Of a stretch of 64,000 nucleotides of DNA, positions 43,916-53,270 are shown piece after piece. The notes beneath the pieces were generated by a model. It ran no database searches, was not told the origin of the DNA, and saw only the letters and a program-made list of their open reading frames with translations. Within the stretch, counting starts at the first letter, position 1, and every line of letters starts with the position of its first letter. The translations under genes and the position numbers were made by a program. Source of the stretch: Actinomycetospora lemnae (GTDB lineage Bacteria; Actinomycetota; Actinomycetes; Mycobacteriales; Pseudonocardiaceae); contig NZ_JAQZAO010000014.1 in the NCBI RefSeq assembly GCF_028737315.1, forward strand, positions 1 to 64,000. Reading direction: 5' to 3'.

Positions 43916-45072
43916 CCTCCGGCGATCCGAGCCCGCGCACGGTCGCCTCGGCGATGGCCGAGGCGGCCGTGGCGTGGATCGACGGTCTCGACGACGAGCA
44001 GCGCGCGATCGGCGTGTGGGACTGGCCGGGGTCGAAGGCCGCCGACGCCGAGCGCGTGCGCTGGTACTACACGCCGACCGACCACGGCGGCCTGACCGTC
44101 CACCAGCAGCGTCCCCACCAGCAGCGGGCGGGGATGCGACTGCTCGCCACCGGGCTGTCCGAGCCGGGCTACGTCAGCGCGGCGACGATCATGGGGCTGG
44201 AGAACGTCCTCGACCGCACCGAGGGCTTCGCCACCGGGTTCGCCCGCGATCGCGGCCGCGACCCCGGCATGTACTACCTGCGCGTCTTCGGCGACCCGTC
44301 GGGTGACGGGCCCTGGTCCTGGCGCTTCGGCGGGCACCACGTGTCGGTGAACCACCTGGTCGTCGGCGGCGAGGCCGTCGCCGGCAGCCCCTGCTTCCTC
44401 GGCGCGGACCCGATGGTCTCGCCGCTGCTCGGGGGCCGGGAGCTGCGCCCGCTCGGCGGGATCGAGGACACCGCCCGCGAGCTGCTGCACGCGCTCGACG
44501 CCGACCAGCGCCCCCGCGCCGTGCTGACCCCGACCGCGCCCGCCGACATCATCGGCGCCAACCGCGTGCGGCCCGGGCCCGGCGACCGCCTCATCCCGCT
44601 GCCCGACCTGTGGCGCGGGCACTTCGAGCAGGACCTCGAGGACCGGCTGTGGTCGATGCACGACGGGCTCGAGGCGCAGCTCGGCGTCACCGAGGCCGAC
44701 CGCGCGGCCACCGAGCTCACCGCCGCCCCGCGCGGCATCGCCGGGGCCGACCTCGACGCGGGCCAGCAGGAGATCCTGCGCCGCCTCCTCGACACCTACG
44801 TCGGGCGGATGCCGCCCGGGCTCGTCGAGCGCGAGCGGGCCCGGTTCGACGGTGGCGCCCTCGACGCCGTGCACTTCGCGTGGGCCGGCGGGGCCGAGCG
44901 CGGGGAGCCGCACTACTACCGCCTGCAGGGCCCCCACCTGCTCGCGGAGTGGGACAACACCCAGCGCGGCGTCAACCACGCCCACTCCGTCTGGCGCGAC
45001 CCCGAGCGCGACTTCGGGCTCGACCTGCTGGCCGAGCACCTCGCGCTCCACCACTCCGAGCACCACCCGTGA
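43912..45072 (+). CDS. DUF3500 domain protein
   Basis: 386 aa from a GTG overlapping the ABM stop by 4 bp. It is rich in conserved Trp/His: WDWPGSKAADAERVRWYYTPTDHGGLTV, WSWRFGGHHVSVNHLVVGG, FAWAGGAERGEPHYYRLQGPHLLAEWDNTQRGVNHAHSVWRDPERDFG. These are diagnostic of DUF3500, whose function is not known. The His- and Asp-rich C-terminal block (WDNTQ...NHAHSVWRDP) looks like a metal-site or catalytic centre. Its own stop overlaps the carboxylesterase GTG, so the three genes are tightly coupled. Confidence 0.88.
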   Translation: MTSGDPSPRTVASAMAEAAVAWIDGLDDEQRAIGVWDWPGSKAADAERVRWYYTPTDHGGLTVHQQRPHQQRAGMRLLATGLSEPGYVSAATIMGLENVLDRTEGFATGFARDRGRDPGMYYLRVFGDPSGDGPWSWRFGGHHVSVNHLVVGGEAVAGSPCFLGADPMVSPLLGGRELRPLGGIEDTARELLHALDADQRPRAVLTPTAPADIIGANRVRPGPGDRLIPLPDLWRGHFEQDLEDRLWSMHDGLEAQLGVTEADRAATELTAAPRGIAGADLDAGQQEILRRLLDTYVGRMPPGLVERERARFDGGALDAVHFAWAGGAERGEPHYYRLQGPHLLAEWDNTQRGVNHAHSVWRDPERDFGLDLLAEHLALHHSEHHP

Positions 45073-46571
45073 CCGGGGCGGTCCCCGACGCGACCGTCAC
45101 GCTGTCGACCGGCACGCTGCGCGGGCGACGGCGCGGTGGTGTCGTCGACATCGTCGAGTTCCGCGGCATCCGCTACGCCGCCGCGCCCCGCTTCGCGCCG
45201 CCGGAGCCGCCCGCGCCGTGGTCCGGGGTCCGCGACGCCCTCGACCCCGGCCCGATCAGCCCGCAGCTGCCGGCCCGCGTCGCCTCGGTCACCGGCCCCT
45301 CGTCCGACGACGACGCCCCGCAGGACGAGGACTGCCTACGCCTCGACGTGCGCGCCCCCGCCGCCGCGCTGACCGACGGCGTCCCCCGCCCGGTGCTCGT
45401 GTGGCTGCACGGCGGCGCGTACGTCATCGGCTCGGCGTCGACCTCCTGGTACGACACCGCCCGCCTCGTCGCCGAGGGCTCTGAAGGCGGAGTCGTCACC
45501 GTGAGCGTGGGCTACCGGCTCGGGGTGCTCGGCTGGCTCGCCGCGCCCGGGGTGTCCGACGGCAACCTCGGACTGCTCGACCAGATCGCCGCCCTGCGCT
45601 GGGTGCAGGAGCACGTCGCGGCGTTCGGCGGCGACCCGGCGCAGGTCACGGTGGCGGGCCAGTCGGCGGGCGCGCACGCCATCGCCTGCCTCATGACCGT
45701 GCCCGAGGCCCGCCCGCTGTTCCGGCGCGCGATCCTGCAGAGCGGCCAGCTCGGCCTCGGGCTCTCCTCGCCGCAGCGGGCGGCGCGGGTCGCGGGATAC
45801 GTCACCGAGGGGCTCGACGGCGCGGACCCGCGCACGGCGGGCGTCGACGCGCTGCTGGCGGCCCAGCGCCACGCGGTGGTCCGCGCGGCGGGACCCGGCG
45901 GGCTCGACTCGTCGCCGGCCTTCGCCCCGACCGCGGGCGTCGCTCCGCTGGCGGCGGGCATGACCTGGAGCGACGCCGCGTCGTCCGGTCACGACGTGCT
46001 CGTCGGCGCCACCGCGGACGAGATCGAGACGTTCCTGGCCATCAGCCCGCCCCTGCGCGCGGCCCGGCGGCTGCCACTGGTCGGGCGCCTCGCCTCGGCG
46101 GCCGGGGGCGTGGTGACCCGGCGGGTGTTCACCGGCCCGGCCGACCGGTTCGCGGACGATGCGGCACGCAGCGCAGCGGAGCTGCGGCGCCGAAGGCCGG
46201 ATGCCGCGCGGGGCGGCGCCCGCACCTTCAGCTACCGCTTCGCCTGGCGCGCGCCCGCCTCGCGCCTGGGCGCGTGCCACTGCATCGAGCTGCCGTTCCT
46301 GTTCGGCGCGCGGGAGGCGTGGGCGGACGCGCCGATGCTGCGCGGGGCCGACTGGGACGCCGACGTCGAGCCGCTCGGCGCCGTGCTGCGCGGGGCGTGG
46401 CTCGCGTTCGTGCGGCACGGGAACCCGTGGACCGACGACCTGCCCTGGCCCCCGCACTCCCCCGGCGCCGGGCCGACGGTCGTGCTGGGGGAGACGGAGC
46501 GCAGCGGAGCTCGACCGTCGGGCACCACCTGTTCCGGAGGAAACGGGCACACTCGATGTGGACACCCCTGA
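45069..46571 (+). CDS. Type-B carboxylesterase/lipase family protein
   Basis: 500 aa from a GTG overlapping the DUF3500 stop. FRGIRYAAAPRFAPPEPPAPW, LVWLHGGAYVIGSAS (oxyanion hole) and VAGQSAGAHAIACLM (nucleophile Ser199) are conserved; the acid Glu is in ATADEIETFL-like and the His in GACHCIELPFLFG. The N-terminal fold matches p-nitrobenzyl and acetylcholinesterase-type enzymes. The last about 28 residues (from LGETERSGARP) are read out of a dispersed repeat and unusual Cys/Gly-rich sequence, so the native C-terminus was probably altered by that insertion. Confidence 0.9.
   Translation: MTGAVPDATVTLSTGTLRGRRRGGVVDIVEFRGIRYAAAPRFAPPEPPAPWSGVRDALDPGPISPQLPARVASVTGPSSDDDAPQDEDCLRLDVRAPAAALTDGVPRPVLVWLHGGAYVIGSASTSWYDTARLVAEGSEGGVVTVSVGYRLGVLGWLAAPGVSDGNLGLLDQIAALRWVQEHVAAFGGDPAQVTVAGQSAGAHAIACLMTVPEARPLFRRAILQSGQLGLGLSSPQRAARVAGYVTEGLDGADPRTAGVDALLAAQRHAVVRAAGPGGLDSSPAFAPTAGVAPLAAGMTWSDAASSGHDVLVGATADEIETFLAISPPLRAARRLPLVGRLASAAGGVVTRRVFTGPADRFADDAARSAAELRRRRPDAARGGARTFSYRFAWRAPASRLGACHCIELPFLFGAREAWADAPMLRGADWDADVEPLGAVLRGAWLAFVRHGNPWTDDLPWPPHSPGAGPTVVLGETERSGARPSGTTCSGGNGHTRCGHP
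46489..46516 (+). repeat. Dispersed repeat family B, copy 3
   Basis: GGGAGACGG followed by AGCGCAGCGGAGCTCGACC, near-identical to 6674-6703 about 40 kb away. It lies inside the 3' end of the carboxylesterase gene and encodes GETERSGAR. Confidence 0.75.
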
Positions 46572-46581
46572 GGAGGAACCG

Positions 46582-46863
46582 ATGCCCCTGATGCGCAGGG
46601 TCGCGGCCATCGGCGCGGCCGTGGCGGCCGCGCGGCGATTCGCCCGCCAGAACCCCGAGACGGTCAACCGCTACGCCGACCAGGCCGCGGCCTTCGTCAA
46701 CAGCCGCACCGGCGGGAGGTACCAGAAGCAGATCGACTCGGCGGTGCGCCAGGTCCGCAAGCAGACCAGCGTCCCGGGGCGCACCGTGCCGTTCCCGGAG
46801 CCGCAGTACTACGGGCCGCAGTCGGCGACGCGCTACCCGAGCCAGCGCACCGACCGGCCCTGA
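46582..46863 (+). CDS. Small helical protein, MT0933/Rv0909-like antitoxin family
   Basis: 93 aa, with AGGAGGA upstream. RRFARQNPETVNRYADQAAAFVNSRTGGRYQKQIDSAVRQVRKQ resembles the Q-N-x-x-x-V-x-x-x-x-D...F-V-x-x-x-T-x-G-x-Y-x-x-x-I-D pattern of the short MT0933/Rv0909 antitoxin-like proteins. No toxin partner (Rv0910-like SRPBCC protein) lies next to it, so an antitoxin role is not supported here; it may be a stress protein. The C-terminal 30 residues are Pro/Tyr-rich and probably disordered. Confidence 0.6.
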   Translation: MPLMRRVAAIGAAVAAARRFARQNPETVNRYADQAAAFVNSRTGGRYQKQIDSAVRQVRKQTSVPGRTVPFPEPQYYGPQSATRYPSQRTDRP

Positions 46864-46901
46864 CGCGTGATCCCCGCGTCGGCAGCGGGCACAGGACGGA
46901 C

Positions 46902-47084
46902 ATGGGACTGAACTACCGTGGCCGCCGCAAGCTGGGCCCGCTGCCGGTGTGGCGGAACGTGTCGCGCTCGGGGAAGGGCAAGACCACCTCGTGGACGGTC
47001 AAGCTCTTCGGGGTGAGCTGGAACAGCCGCACGAAGAAGAAGACCGTCGACCTGCCCGGCAACTGGTCCTATCGGGCGGACTGA
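46902..47084 (+). CDS. DUF4236 domain protein
   Basis: 60-aa basic protein: MGLNYRGRRKLGPLPVWRNV then SRSGKGKTTSWTVKLFGVSW. The repeated R-K and a conserved GxxxxSxxGxxS-like stretch are those of DUF4236, short proteins of unknown function usually found near small envelope or phage-type genes. It ends 4 bp before an SDR gene and may be co-transcribed with it. Confidence 0.8.
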   Translation: MGLNYRGRRKLGPLPVWRNVSRSGKGKTTSWTVKLFGVSWNSRTKKKTVDLPGNWSYRAD

Positions 47085-47088
47085 CGCG

Positions 47089-47916
47089 GTGAGCACCCCC
47101 GACACCCGCACCGTCCTCGTCACCGGCGCCACCGACGGCCTCGGCCGCGGGCTCGCCCGCGACCTCGCCGGGCGCGGGATGCAGGTCCTGCTGCACGGCC
47201 GCGACGACGAGCGGGGCAAGGCCACGCTCGAGGAGATCCGGGCGGCCACCGGCAACGACGCCCTGTCCTGGTACCGCGCGGACCTCGCCGAGCTGGCGCA
47301 GGTCCGCGACCTCGCCGACCGCGTCGCCGCCGACCACCCGCGCCTGCACGTGCTCGTCAACAACGCCGGCATCGGCGCCGACGTCCCGGGCGGCGGCGAG
47401 CGCCAGGAGAGCGTCGACGGCCACGAGCTCCGCTTCGCGGTGAACTTCCTCGCCGGCCACCTGCTGACCCGGCGCCTGCTGCCCTCGCTGCAGGCGGCCG
47501 CGTCGCCGGGCGACCCCTCGCGGATCGTCATGGTGTCGTCGGCGGGCCAGGCGGCGCTGGACTTCGACGACCTCATGCTCCGCCGGGACTACTCCGGCTG
47601 GCGCGCCTACACCCAGAGCAAGCTCGCGCAGATCCTCGACGCGTTCGACCTCGCCGACGAGCTCGACCCGGCCGTCGTCACCGCGACCGCGCTGCACCCG
47701 GCGACGTACATGCCGACCAAGATCGTGCCCTCGCCGATCAGCACGATCGCCGAGGGCGTGGCGGCCACGGCGCGGCTCGCGGTCGACCCGGAGCTCGCGG
47801 GCGTCACGGGGCGGTACTACAACGGCGTGCGCGAGGCCGAGCCCGACCCGCAGGCCGACGACCCGCTCGCGCGCGCCCGCCTGCGCGCCATCGCCGACGA
47901 GCTGACCCGACCCTGA
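47089..47916 (+). CDS. Short-chain dehydrogenase/reductase
   Basis: 275 aa from a GTG. VLVTGATDGLGRGLARDLAGRG is the TGxxxGxG NAD(P)-binding site, VLVNNAGIG follows, and the catalytic Ser (VMVSSAGQ), Tyr and Lys (WRAYTQSKLAQ) are in place. The spacing resembles retinol dehydrogenase/protochlorophyllide-reductase-like classical SDRs. It follows the DUF4236 gene by 4 bp. Substrate unknown. Confidence 0.9.
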   Translation: MSTPDTRTVLVTGATDGLGRGLARDLAGRGMQVLLHGRDDERGKATLEEIRAATGNDALSWYRADLAELAQVRDLADRVAADHPRLHVLVNNAGIGADVPGGGERQESVDGHELRFAVNFLAGHLLTRRLLPSLQAAASPGDPSRIVMVSSAGQAALDFDDLMLRRDYSGWRAYTQSKLAQILDAFDLADELDPAVVTATALHPATYMPTKIVPSPISTIAEGVAATARLAVDPELAGVTGRYYNGVREAEPDPQADDPLARARLRAIADELTRP

Positions 47917-47952
47917 CGGGAGATGTCAGCCTCTCCCCGCGAGGATGGCGAC

Positions 47953-48345
47953 GTGACCCACCTCGAGAGCGCCTTCACCATCGACGTCTGGGAGCCCGCG
48001 GAGGGGGACGCCCTCGCCGAGCCGGAGGGCCGCGGCCCCGCGACCGGCCGGACCCTGCTGCGCAAGACCTACTCCGGCCCGCTGCAGGGCACGGCCGTCG
48101 CCGAGCTGCTGACCACCCAGGGCGAGGGCGGCGCCGCCTACCTCGCGCAGGAGCGCGTGGTCGGCGAGCTGGAGGGCCGCGCGGGCAGCTTCGTCCTCCA
48201 GCACGGGGCGTCCGGCGGGGACGGCCACGAGATGCGGCAGTGGGCGTTCGTCGTCGCCGGCTCGGGGACGGGCGGGCTCGAGGGCCTGCGCGGCACCGGC
48301 GTCGTCGCCCACGAGCGCCTGACGCTGGACTACGAGCTGCCCTGA
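47953..48345 (+). CDS. DUF3224 domain protein
   Basis: 130 aa from GTG 47953 (an upstream ATG at 47923 would add 10 residues, but MTHLESAFTIDVWEP is the family's usual start). LLRKTYSGPLQGTAVAELLTTQGEGGAAYLAQERVVGELEGRAGSFVLQHGASG and LTLDYELP are diagnostic of DUF3224, a small lipocalin-like barrel of unknown function common in actinobacteria. It lies 36 bp after the SDR gene and converges with the FNT gene. Confidence 0.88.
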   Translation: MTHLESAFTIDVWEPAEGDALAEPEGRGPATGRTLLRKTYSGPLQGTAVAELLTTQGEGGAAYLAQERVVGELEGRAGSFVLQHGASGGDGHEMRQWAFVVAGSGTGGLEGLRGTGVVAHERLTLDYELP

Positions 48346-48350
48346 GCGGG

Positions 48351-49193
48351 TCACGTGTCGTGGTGCGGGCCGGGGTGGGTCCGCCACTCCTGGAGGCGTT
48401 CGCTGCTGCGCAGGAGGCGCAGCGCCGTGGTGACCCCCAGCCCACCCACCACGTTCCCGGCGACCGACCAGGCGAAGAACACGATCCAGTTCCCGTAGCC
48501 GTACCCACCGCCGGCGTGGATGCCGCCGAAGATGAACAGGGTGTCGAGCACCGAGTGGTACATCGACAGCCCCGCGACGAGGAAGGCCACGGCGACCGAG
48601 GCCACGACCTTCGCGACGTCGTTGTCGGTGCCGTTGCGCATGCGGGTCAGCAGGGTCATGGCGACGCCGGCGAGGACGGCGAGGAGGAAGGTCGAGAGGG
48701 TCAGGGACGACGTCGCGAACGTGGCGCCGTTCCGTACGGCGCCGGAGCGGATCGCCGGGAAGGCGGTGACCACCGCCCACATCGTGACCCACCCTCCGAC
48801 GAGGTTGCCCAGCAGCGTCAGGGCCCAGAAGCGCACCAGCTGTCCGTAGGTCGCCTCCTTGGCGGCGACGACGACCACCGGGACGAGGAAGCCCTCGGTG
48901 AACAGCTCGCTGTTGCCGAGCAGCAGGGCGATGAAGCCGATCGAGAACGCGAGACCGGCGAGGAGCTTGGACCCGGTCGCCTGCTCGACACTGAGGAAGG
49001 CGAGGACACCGAGCGCGATCTCGACCCCGGCGATCGTCCCGCTGGCCAGCAGCTCGACCGGCGTGCGGTAGAGGCGGGGCCGCCCCTTCTCCACCACCTG
49101 GTCGAACGTGCGCTCCACCTCGTGCTCGCGGATCGCGTCGTGGCGGCCCTGGGAGTCACGCTCGACCGCCGTCGTGTCGTCCTCGGCACTCAT
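48351..49193 (-). CDS. Formate/nitrite transporter family channel
   Basis: 280 aa with six membrane helices. GTIAGVEIALGVLAFLSVEQ, GFIALLLGNSELFTEGFLVPVV (the F-T-E-N/G pore element) and SMYHSVLDTLFIFGGIHAGGGYGYGNWIVFFAWSVAGNVVGG define the FNT fold, close to the YfdC subgroup with an extended N-terminus. FNT channels are pentameric and pass formate, nitrite or hydrosulfide. The cargo here is not predictable, and no formate or nitrite enzyme is adjacent. Confidence 0.88.
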   Translation of the reverse strand: MSAEDDTTAVERDSQGRHDAIREHEVERTFDQVVEKGRPRLYRTPVELLASGTIAGVEIALGVLAFLSVEQATGSKLLAGLAFSIGFIALLLGNSELFTEGFLVPVVVVAAKEATYGQLVRFWALTLLGNLVGGWVTMWAVVTAFPAIRSGAVRNGATFATSSLTLSTFLLAVLAGVAMTLLTRMRNGTDNDVAKVVASVAVAFLVAGLSMYHSVLDTLFIFGGIHAGGGYGYGNWIVFFAWSVAGNVVGGLGVTTALRLLRSSERLQEWRTHPGPHHDT

Positions 49194-49244
49194 GAGCGCC
49201 CGGTCTGCCCGATGGATCCACCCGCCGACACCTACGGTCGGCCG

Positions 49245-49724
49245 ATGGCGTTCACGACCGACCCCGACGGCACCCACCGCTACCGCGCGACGTGCACGTG
49301 GTCCGGCTCGACCGGGGCCGGCTACGACGGCTACGGGCGCGCCCACCGCGTCGAGGCCCCGCCCGCCGCGACCGCGCTGGCACTGTCCAACGACCCGACG
49401 CTGGGCGGCGACGCCGCGCTCCTGGACCCCGAGCAGCTGGTCCTCGCGGCGGCGTCGTCGTGCCAGCTGCTGTCGTTCCTCGCGATCGCGGCGCGGGCGC
49501 GCATCGACGTCACCGCCTACCGGGACGACGCCGAGGCGACGATGTCGCACGGCGAGGGCCCGGCGCGGATCGCGGCGATCGTGCTGCACCCGCAGATCAC
49601 CGTGGCGGCGGGCCCGAGCGTCCCGCGGGTGGAGCGGCTGGTGCACCTGGCCCACCAGGAGTGCTACATCGCCAACAGCCTCGCCACCCCGGTCACGGTG
49701 GATCCGGTGCTCACGAGGGGGTCA
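49245..49724 (+). CDS. OsmC family peroxiredoxin-like protein lacking its stop codon
   Basis: From ATG 49245 (or 49212) the frame encodes about 160 residues of an OsmC/Ohr-type protein. TLGGDAALLDPEQLVLAAASSCQLLSFLAIAARARIDVTAYRDDAEATM carries the conserved helix and cysteine (SSCQ). RLVHLAHQECYIANSLATPVTVDPVL has the second cysteine of the organic-hydroperoxide site. A stop is expected near 49720 but is absent: the frame stays open for a further 3.6 kb to 53345 across the antisense strand of the next gene. The end given is where homology stops. Confidence 0.72.
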
Positions 49725-52700
49725 GGGCAGCAGCTCCGCCAGGCGGGCGCGGTAGCGGGCGACGTTGTCGAGCTTGATCTGCTCGTAGCCCCGGACCATG
49801 TCCGGCAGGGCGGCGATCTCGACGGCGCGATCCACGTCGTCGAGCGCCAGCAGCTGCGGCACCAGCGCCCGGTACTCCGCCACCAGCTCCCGCTCCACGC
49901 GCCGCACCTCGGCCACGCCGAACGGGTCGAGGCGCGTCCCGCGCAGGCGGCGCATCGCGCGCAGCGTCCGGTAGCCCGGCCGGAACCAGCGGCCCAGCGT
50001 GATCTTGCGCTGCATGCCCGCCGCCCGGAGCACCGGCGGGTGGAGCTTCCACGCGTACCGGGCGCCCTCGCCGAACTGCGCGCGCACCGAGGCCTCGAGC
50101 GCCGGGTCGAGCGACAGGCGGGCGACCTCGTACTCGTCCTTGTACGCCATGAGCTTGTACAGCCCGGTGGCGATCGCCTCGGCGAGCCGCGGGTCGGCGT
50201 CGACGGTCCCGGCGACGACCGAGGCGTAGGACCGCGCGTAGTCGGCGTCCTGGTAGGCGACGAGCTCGGGCACCCGGATCGCGACCAGGCGCTCCAGCTC
50301 GCTGCCCGCCGGCGCCCCGATCGACGCGACGATCTCCGCGGCCTCCGCCGCCCCGCGCGCGGTCAGGCCCGGGACCCCGGTGTCGGGACCCGTGCCCGTG
50401 ACCCGCGTGACGACCGCCGCGAACGCCTCCGGGTCGGCCACCGACTGCCGCCCGCGCCGGAACGCCTGGAGGTTCTGCTGCACCGCCGCGCCGTTGAGCG
50501 TGAACGCCTCCTCGATCGCCGACGCCGGCAGCGGCAGCGCGCCGGCCTGGAACGCGGCGCCGAGCAGGAACGTCAGCGCGAACTGGTCGTCGCCGAACAG
50601 GGCGTCGGCCAGCGCGCGGGCGTCGACGACGACCCCGACGTCGCGCCGCACCCGGTCGGTGATCCGCCGCAGCACCGCGTCGGCATCCGGGAACGACACC
50701 GACGGGTCGACGACCATCGCTCCCGTCGCGATCTTCGCCGACGACACCGCGGCGACCGTCCGCCACGACGCGCAGGTCGCGAGGTTCGCCGGGTCGGCGG
50801 CGACGAGCAGGTCGGCGCCGAGGTAGAGGTCGCACTCCCCCTCCGCGGCGCGCCCCGCCGCCTCGCCCGGGCGACGGCTGACCTTGACGTCGGACACCAC
50901 CGCGCCGCCCTTCTGGGCCAGCCCGGTCTGGTCGAGGCCGCGCACGTGGCGCCCGGCCACGAGCCCGGCGGTGGCGAGCACCTGCGACACCGTCGTCACG
51001 CCCGTCCCGCCGATGCCGGCGAGGCGCACCGTGAACGACTCGTCGTCGACCACCGCGGGCGGCGTCGGCAGCGCGTCGGCGCCCAGCGGCTCGAGCACCG
51101 GCGGGCCCGCGGCCGTGCCGGGCTCGACGGTCAGGAACGCCGGGCAGTCGCCGTCGAGGCAGGAGTAGTCCTTGTTGCACGACGCCTGGTGGATGCGGGT
51201 CTTGCGGCCGAACTCGGTGTCGACCGGCGTCACCGACAGGCAGTTCGACGTCTGCCCGCAGTCGCCGCAGCCTTCGCAGACCCGCTCGTTGATCATGACG
51301 CGGGTCGACGGGTCGGCGAGCTGGCCGCGCTTGCGCTTGCGCCGCTTCTGGGCCGCGCACTCCTGGTCGTGGATGAGCACGGTGACGCCCGGGGTGTCCG
51401 CGAGGACGCGCTGGGCCTCGGGGTAGCGCGAGCGGTCCCAGACCTCGACGCCCTTCGCCAGCCGCACACCGCGGTAGCGCGAGCGGTCCTCGGTGGTGAC
51501 GAGGATCCGCGTGACGCCCTCGGCGGCGAGGCTCTGCGTGAGTGCCGGCATCGACAGCGCACCGACGGCGTCCTGCCCGCCGGTCATGGCGGCCGCACCG
51601 TTGTGCAGCAGGCGGAAGGTCATGTGCGCGCCCGCCGCCACGGCCGCGCGCACCGCGAGCGAGCCCGAGTGGTGGAAGGTCCCGTCGCCCATGTTCTGGA
51701 CGAAGTGGTCGGCGTCGACGAACGGCGCCATGCCGAGCCAGTGCGCGCCCTCGCCGCCCATCTGCGTCAGCCCGGTGACCTCGCCGACCTGCTCCTCGGG
51801 CATCAGCAGCACCATCGTGTGGCAGCCGATGCCGGCGCCGACCAGCGAGCCGTCGGGGATCGCGGTGGTCGAGGTGTTGTGGGGGCAGCCCGAGCAGTAG
51901 AACGGCGTGCGCTTCGCGCCGTCGACCGGCGTCAGCGACAGGTCGATGCGGCTCCTCTCTCGGGCCTGCCGCGCCTTCTCGTCGCGCCACGCCCGCACCG
52001 ACGGCACGTCGCCGTGGGCGAGCAGGCGCTCGCCGAGGCGGCGGGCGACGACGTCGGGGTCGAGGTCGCCGGCCTCGGGGAACATCGCCGCGCCGTCGGG
52101 GCCGCGCTTGCCGTGCACCCGCGGGGCGTCGTGGCGCCCGTAGAGCCGGTCCTTGATCTGCGTCTCGAGGAACGCCCGCTTCTCCTCGACGACGACGATC
52201 TCGTCGAGGCCCTCGGCGAAGCGGTCGACGACGTCGTGGTCGAGGGGCCAGGGCATGCCGACGCGCAGCAGGCGCACGCCGCGGCGCACGAGCTCGGCGT
52301 CGTCGAGGCCGAGGGTGTCGAGCGCCTGGCGCAGGTCGAGCCAGCTCTTGCCCGCGGCCACGACGCCGATCCGCGCCGGTCCGGTGCCGACGATCCGGTC
52401 GAGGCCGTTGGCGGCGGCGTAGCGACGGGCGAGCTCGAGCCGGGCGCGGTAGAGGTCGCGCTCGATCGGCCCCAGCGAGGGCTGCAGGAGCACCGCCGAC
52501 GGGGTGTGCACGTACGGGCGGCCGTCGATCGTCGTGTCGGGGACGACCGGGAGCAGCCGGTCGGGGTGGAGCTCGACGGTGCCCGAACCGTCGGCGACCG
52601 CGGTGACCATCTTCAGCGCGGTCCACAGCCCGCTCACCCGGCTGAGCGCGACGGCGTGGCGGCCGAGGTCGAGGACGTCCTGGGAGTCCGCGGGGTAGAG

Positions 52701-53270
52701 CACCGGGACGGCCATGTCCGCGAGCGCGGCCTCCGACGCGCTGGGCACGCTCGACGACTTCGCCGCCGGGTCGTCGCCGACGAACGCGACGGCGCCGCCG
52801 CGGGGGTGGGTGCCGGTGAGGTTCGCGTGGCGCAGGGCGTCGGTGGCGCGGTCGAGGCCCGGCGCCTTGCCGTACCAGTAGCCGACGACGCCGTCGCGGG
52901 TCAGGCTGCCGGTGGCCGCCGCGAGCTGGGTGCCCTCGACCGCGGTCAGCGCGATCTCCTCGTTGAGCCCCGGTGCGAAGACGACGTCGTGCTCGGCGAG
53001 CAGGTCGCGGTGGCGCGCGAGCTCGAGGTCGTAGCCGGCCAGCGGCGAGCCCTCGTAGCCCGAGACGTAGCCGCCGGTGCGCAGGCCCGCGGCGCGGTCG
53101 GCGCGGTGCTGGTCGAGCGGCAGGCGGACCAGCGCCTGCACGCCGGTGAGGTGCACGCGCCCGTGCGTCATCGCGTAGCGGTCGCGCAGCGACACCGGAC
53201 GGCGGGGCGGCTCGTCCCCGGCGCCCCCGAAGGGGACGTCGAAGACGGGCGGGCGGACGTCGACGGTCAT
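49722..53270 (-). CDS. Indolepyruvate ferredoxin oxidoreductase, fused alpha-beta type
   Basis: 1182 aa from ATG 53270 with GAGGAGG upstream. The N-terminal half carries the pyruvate-oxidoreductase domain I (SGYEGSPLAGYDLEL) and the thiamine-diphosphate domain (FYCSGCPHNTST, GGEGAHWLGMAPFV, NMGDGTFHHSGSLAVRAAVAAG). A ferredoxin-like insertion with CEGCGDC and later Cys residues (QTSNC, ASCNKDYSCLDGDCP) binds [4Fe-4S]. The C-terminal gamma domain opens GIGGTGVTTVSQVLATAG. It oxidatively decarboxylates aryl pyruvates to aryl-acetyl-CoA with ferredoxin reduction. The divergent Lrp regulator suggests amino acid control. Confidence 0.94.
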   Translation of the reverse strand: MTVDVRPPVFDVPFGGAGDEPPRRPVSLRDRYAMTHGRVHLTGVQALVRLPLDQHRADRAAGLRTGGYVSGYEGSPLAGYDLELARHRDLLAEHDVVFAPGLNEEIALTAVEGTQLAAATGSLTRDGVVGYWYGKAPGLDRATDALRHANLTGTHPRGGAVAFVGDDPAAKSSSVPSASEAALADMAVPVLYPADSQDVLDLGRHAVALSRVSGLWTALKMVTAVADGSGTVELHPDRLLPVVPDTTIDGRPYVHTPSAVLLQPSLGPIERDLYRARLELARRYAAANGLDRIVGTGPARIGVVAAGKSWLDLRQALDTLGLDDAELVRRGVRLLRVGMPWPLDHDVVDRFAEGLDEIVVVEEKRAFLETQIKDRLYGRHDAPRVHGKRGPDGAAMFPEAGDLDPDVVARRLGERLLAHGDVPSVRAWRDEKARQARERSRIDLSLTPVDGAKRTPFYCSGCPHNTSTTAIPDGSLVGAGIGCHTMVLLMPEEQVGEVTGLTQMGGEGAHWLGMAPFVDADHFVQNMGDGTFHHSGSLAVRAAVAAGAHMTFRLLHNGAAAMTGGQDAVGALSMPALTQSLAAEGVTRILVTTEDRSRYRGVRLAKGVEVWDRSRYPEAQRVLADTPGVTVLIHDQECAAQKRRKRKRGQLADPSTRVMINERVCEGCGDCGQTSNCLSVTPVDTEFGRKTRIHQASCNKDYSCLDGDCPAFLTVEPGTAAGPPVLEPLGADALPTPPAVVDDESFTVRLAGIGGTGVTTVSQVLATAGLVAGRHVRGLDQTGLAQKGGAVVSDVKVSRRPGEAAGRAAEGECDLYLGADLLVAADPANLATCASWRTVAAVSSAKIATGAMVVDPSVSFPDADAVLRRITDRVRRDVGVVVDARALADALFGDDQFALTFLLGAAFQAGALPLPASAIEEAFTLNGAAVQQNLQAFRRGRQSVADPEAFAAVVTRVTGTGPDTGVPGLTARGAAEAAEIVASIGAPAGSELERLVAIRVPELVAYQDADYARSYASVVAGTVDADPRLAEAIATGLYKLMAYKDEYEVARLSLDPALEASVRAQFGEGARYAWKLHPPVLRAAGMQRKITLGRWFRPGYRTLRAMRRLRGTRLDPFGVAEVRRVERELVAEYRALVPQLLALDDVDRAVEIAALPDMVRGYEQIKLDNVARYRARLAELLP

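Noticed and set aside
46582..47084. Toxin-antitoxin pair formed by the MT0933-like and DUF4236 genes
   Set aside because: DUF4236 has no toxin features and the usual Rv0910-type partner is missing, so a TA system is not supported.
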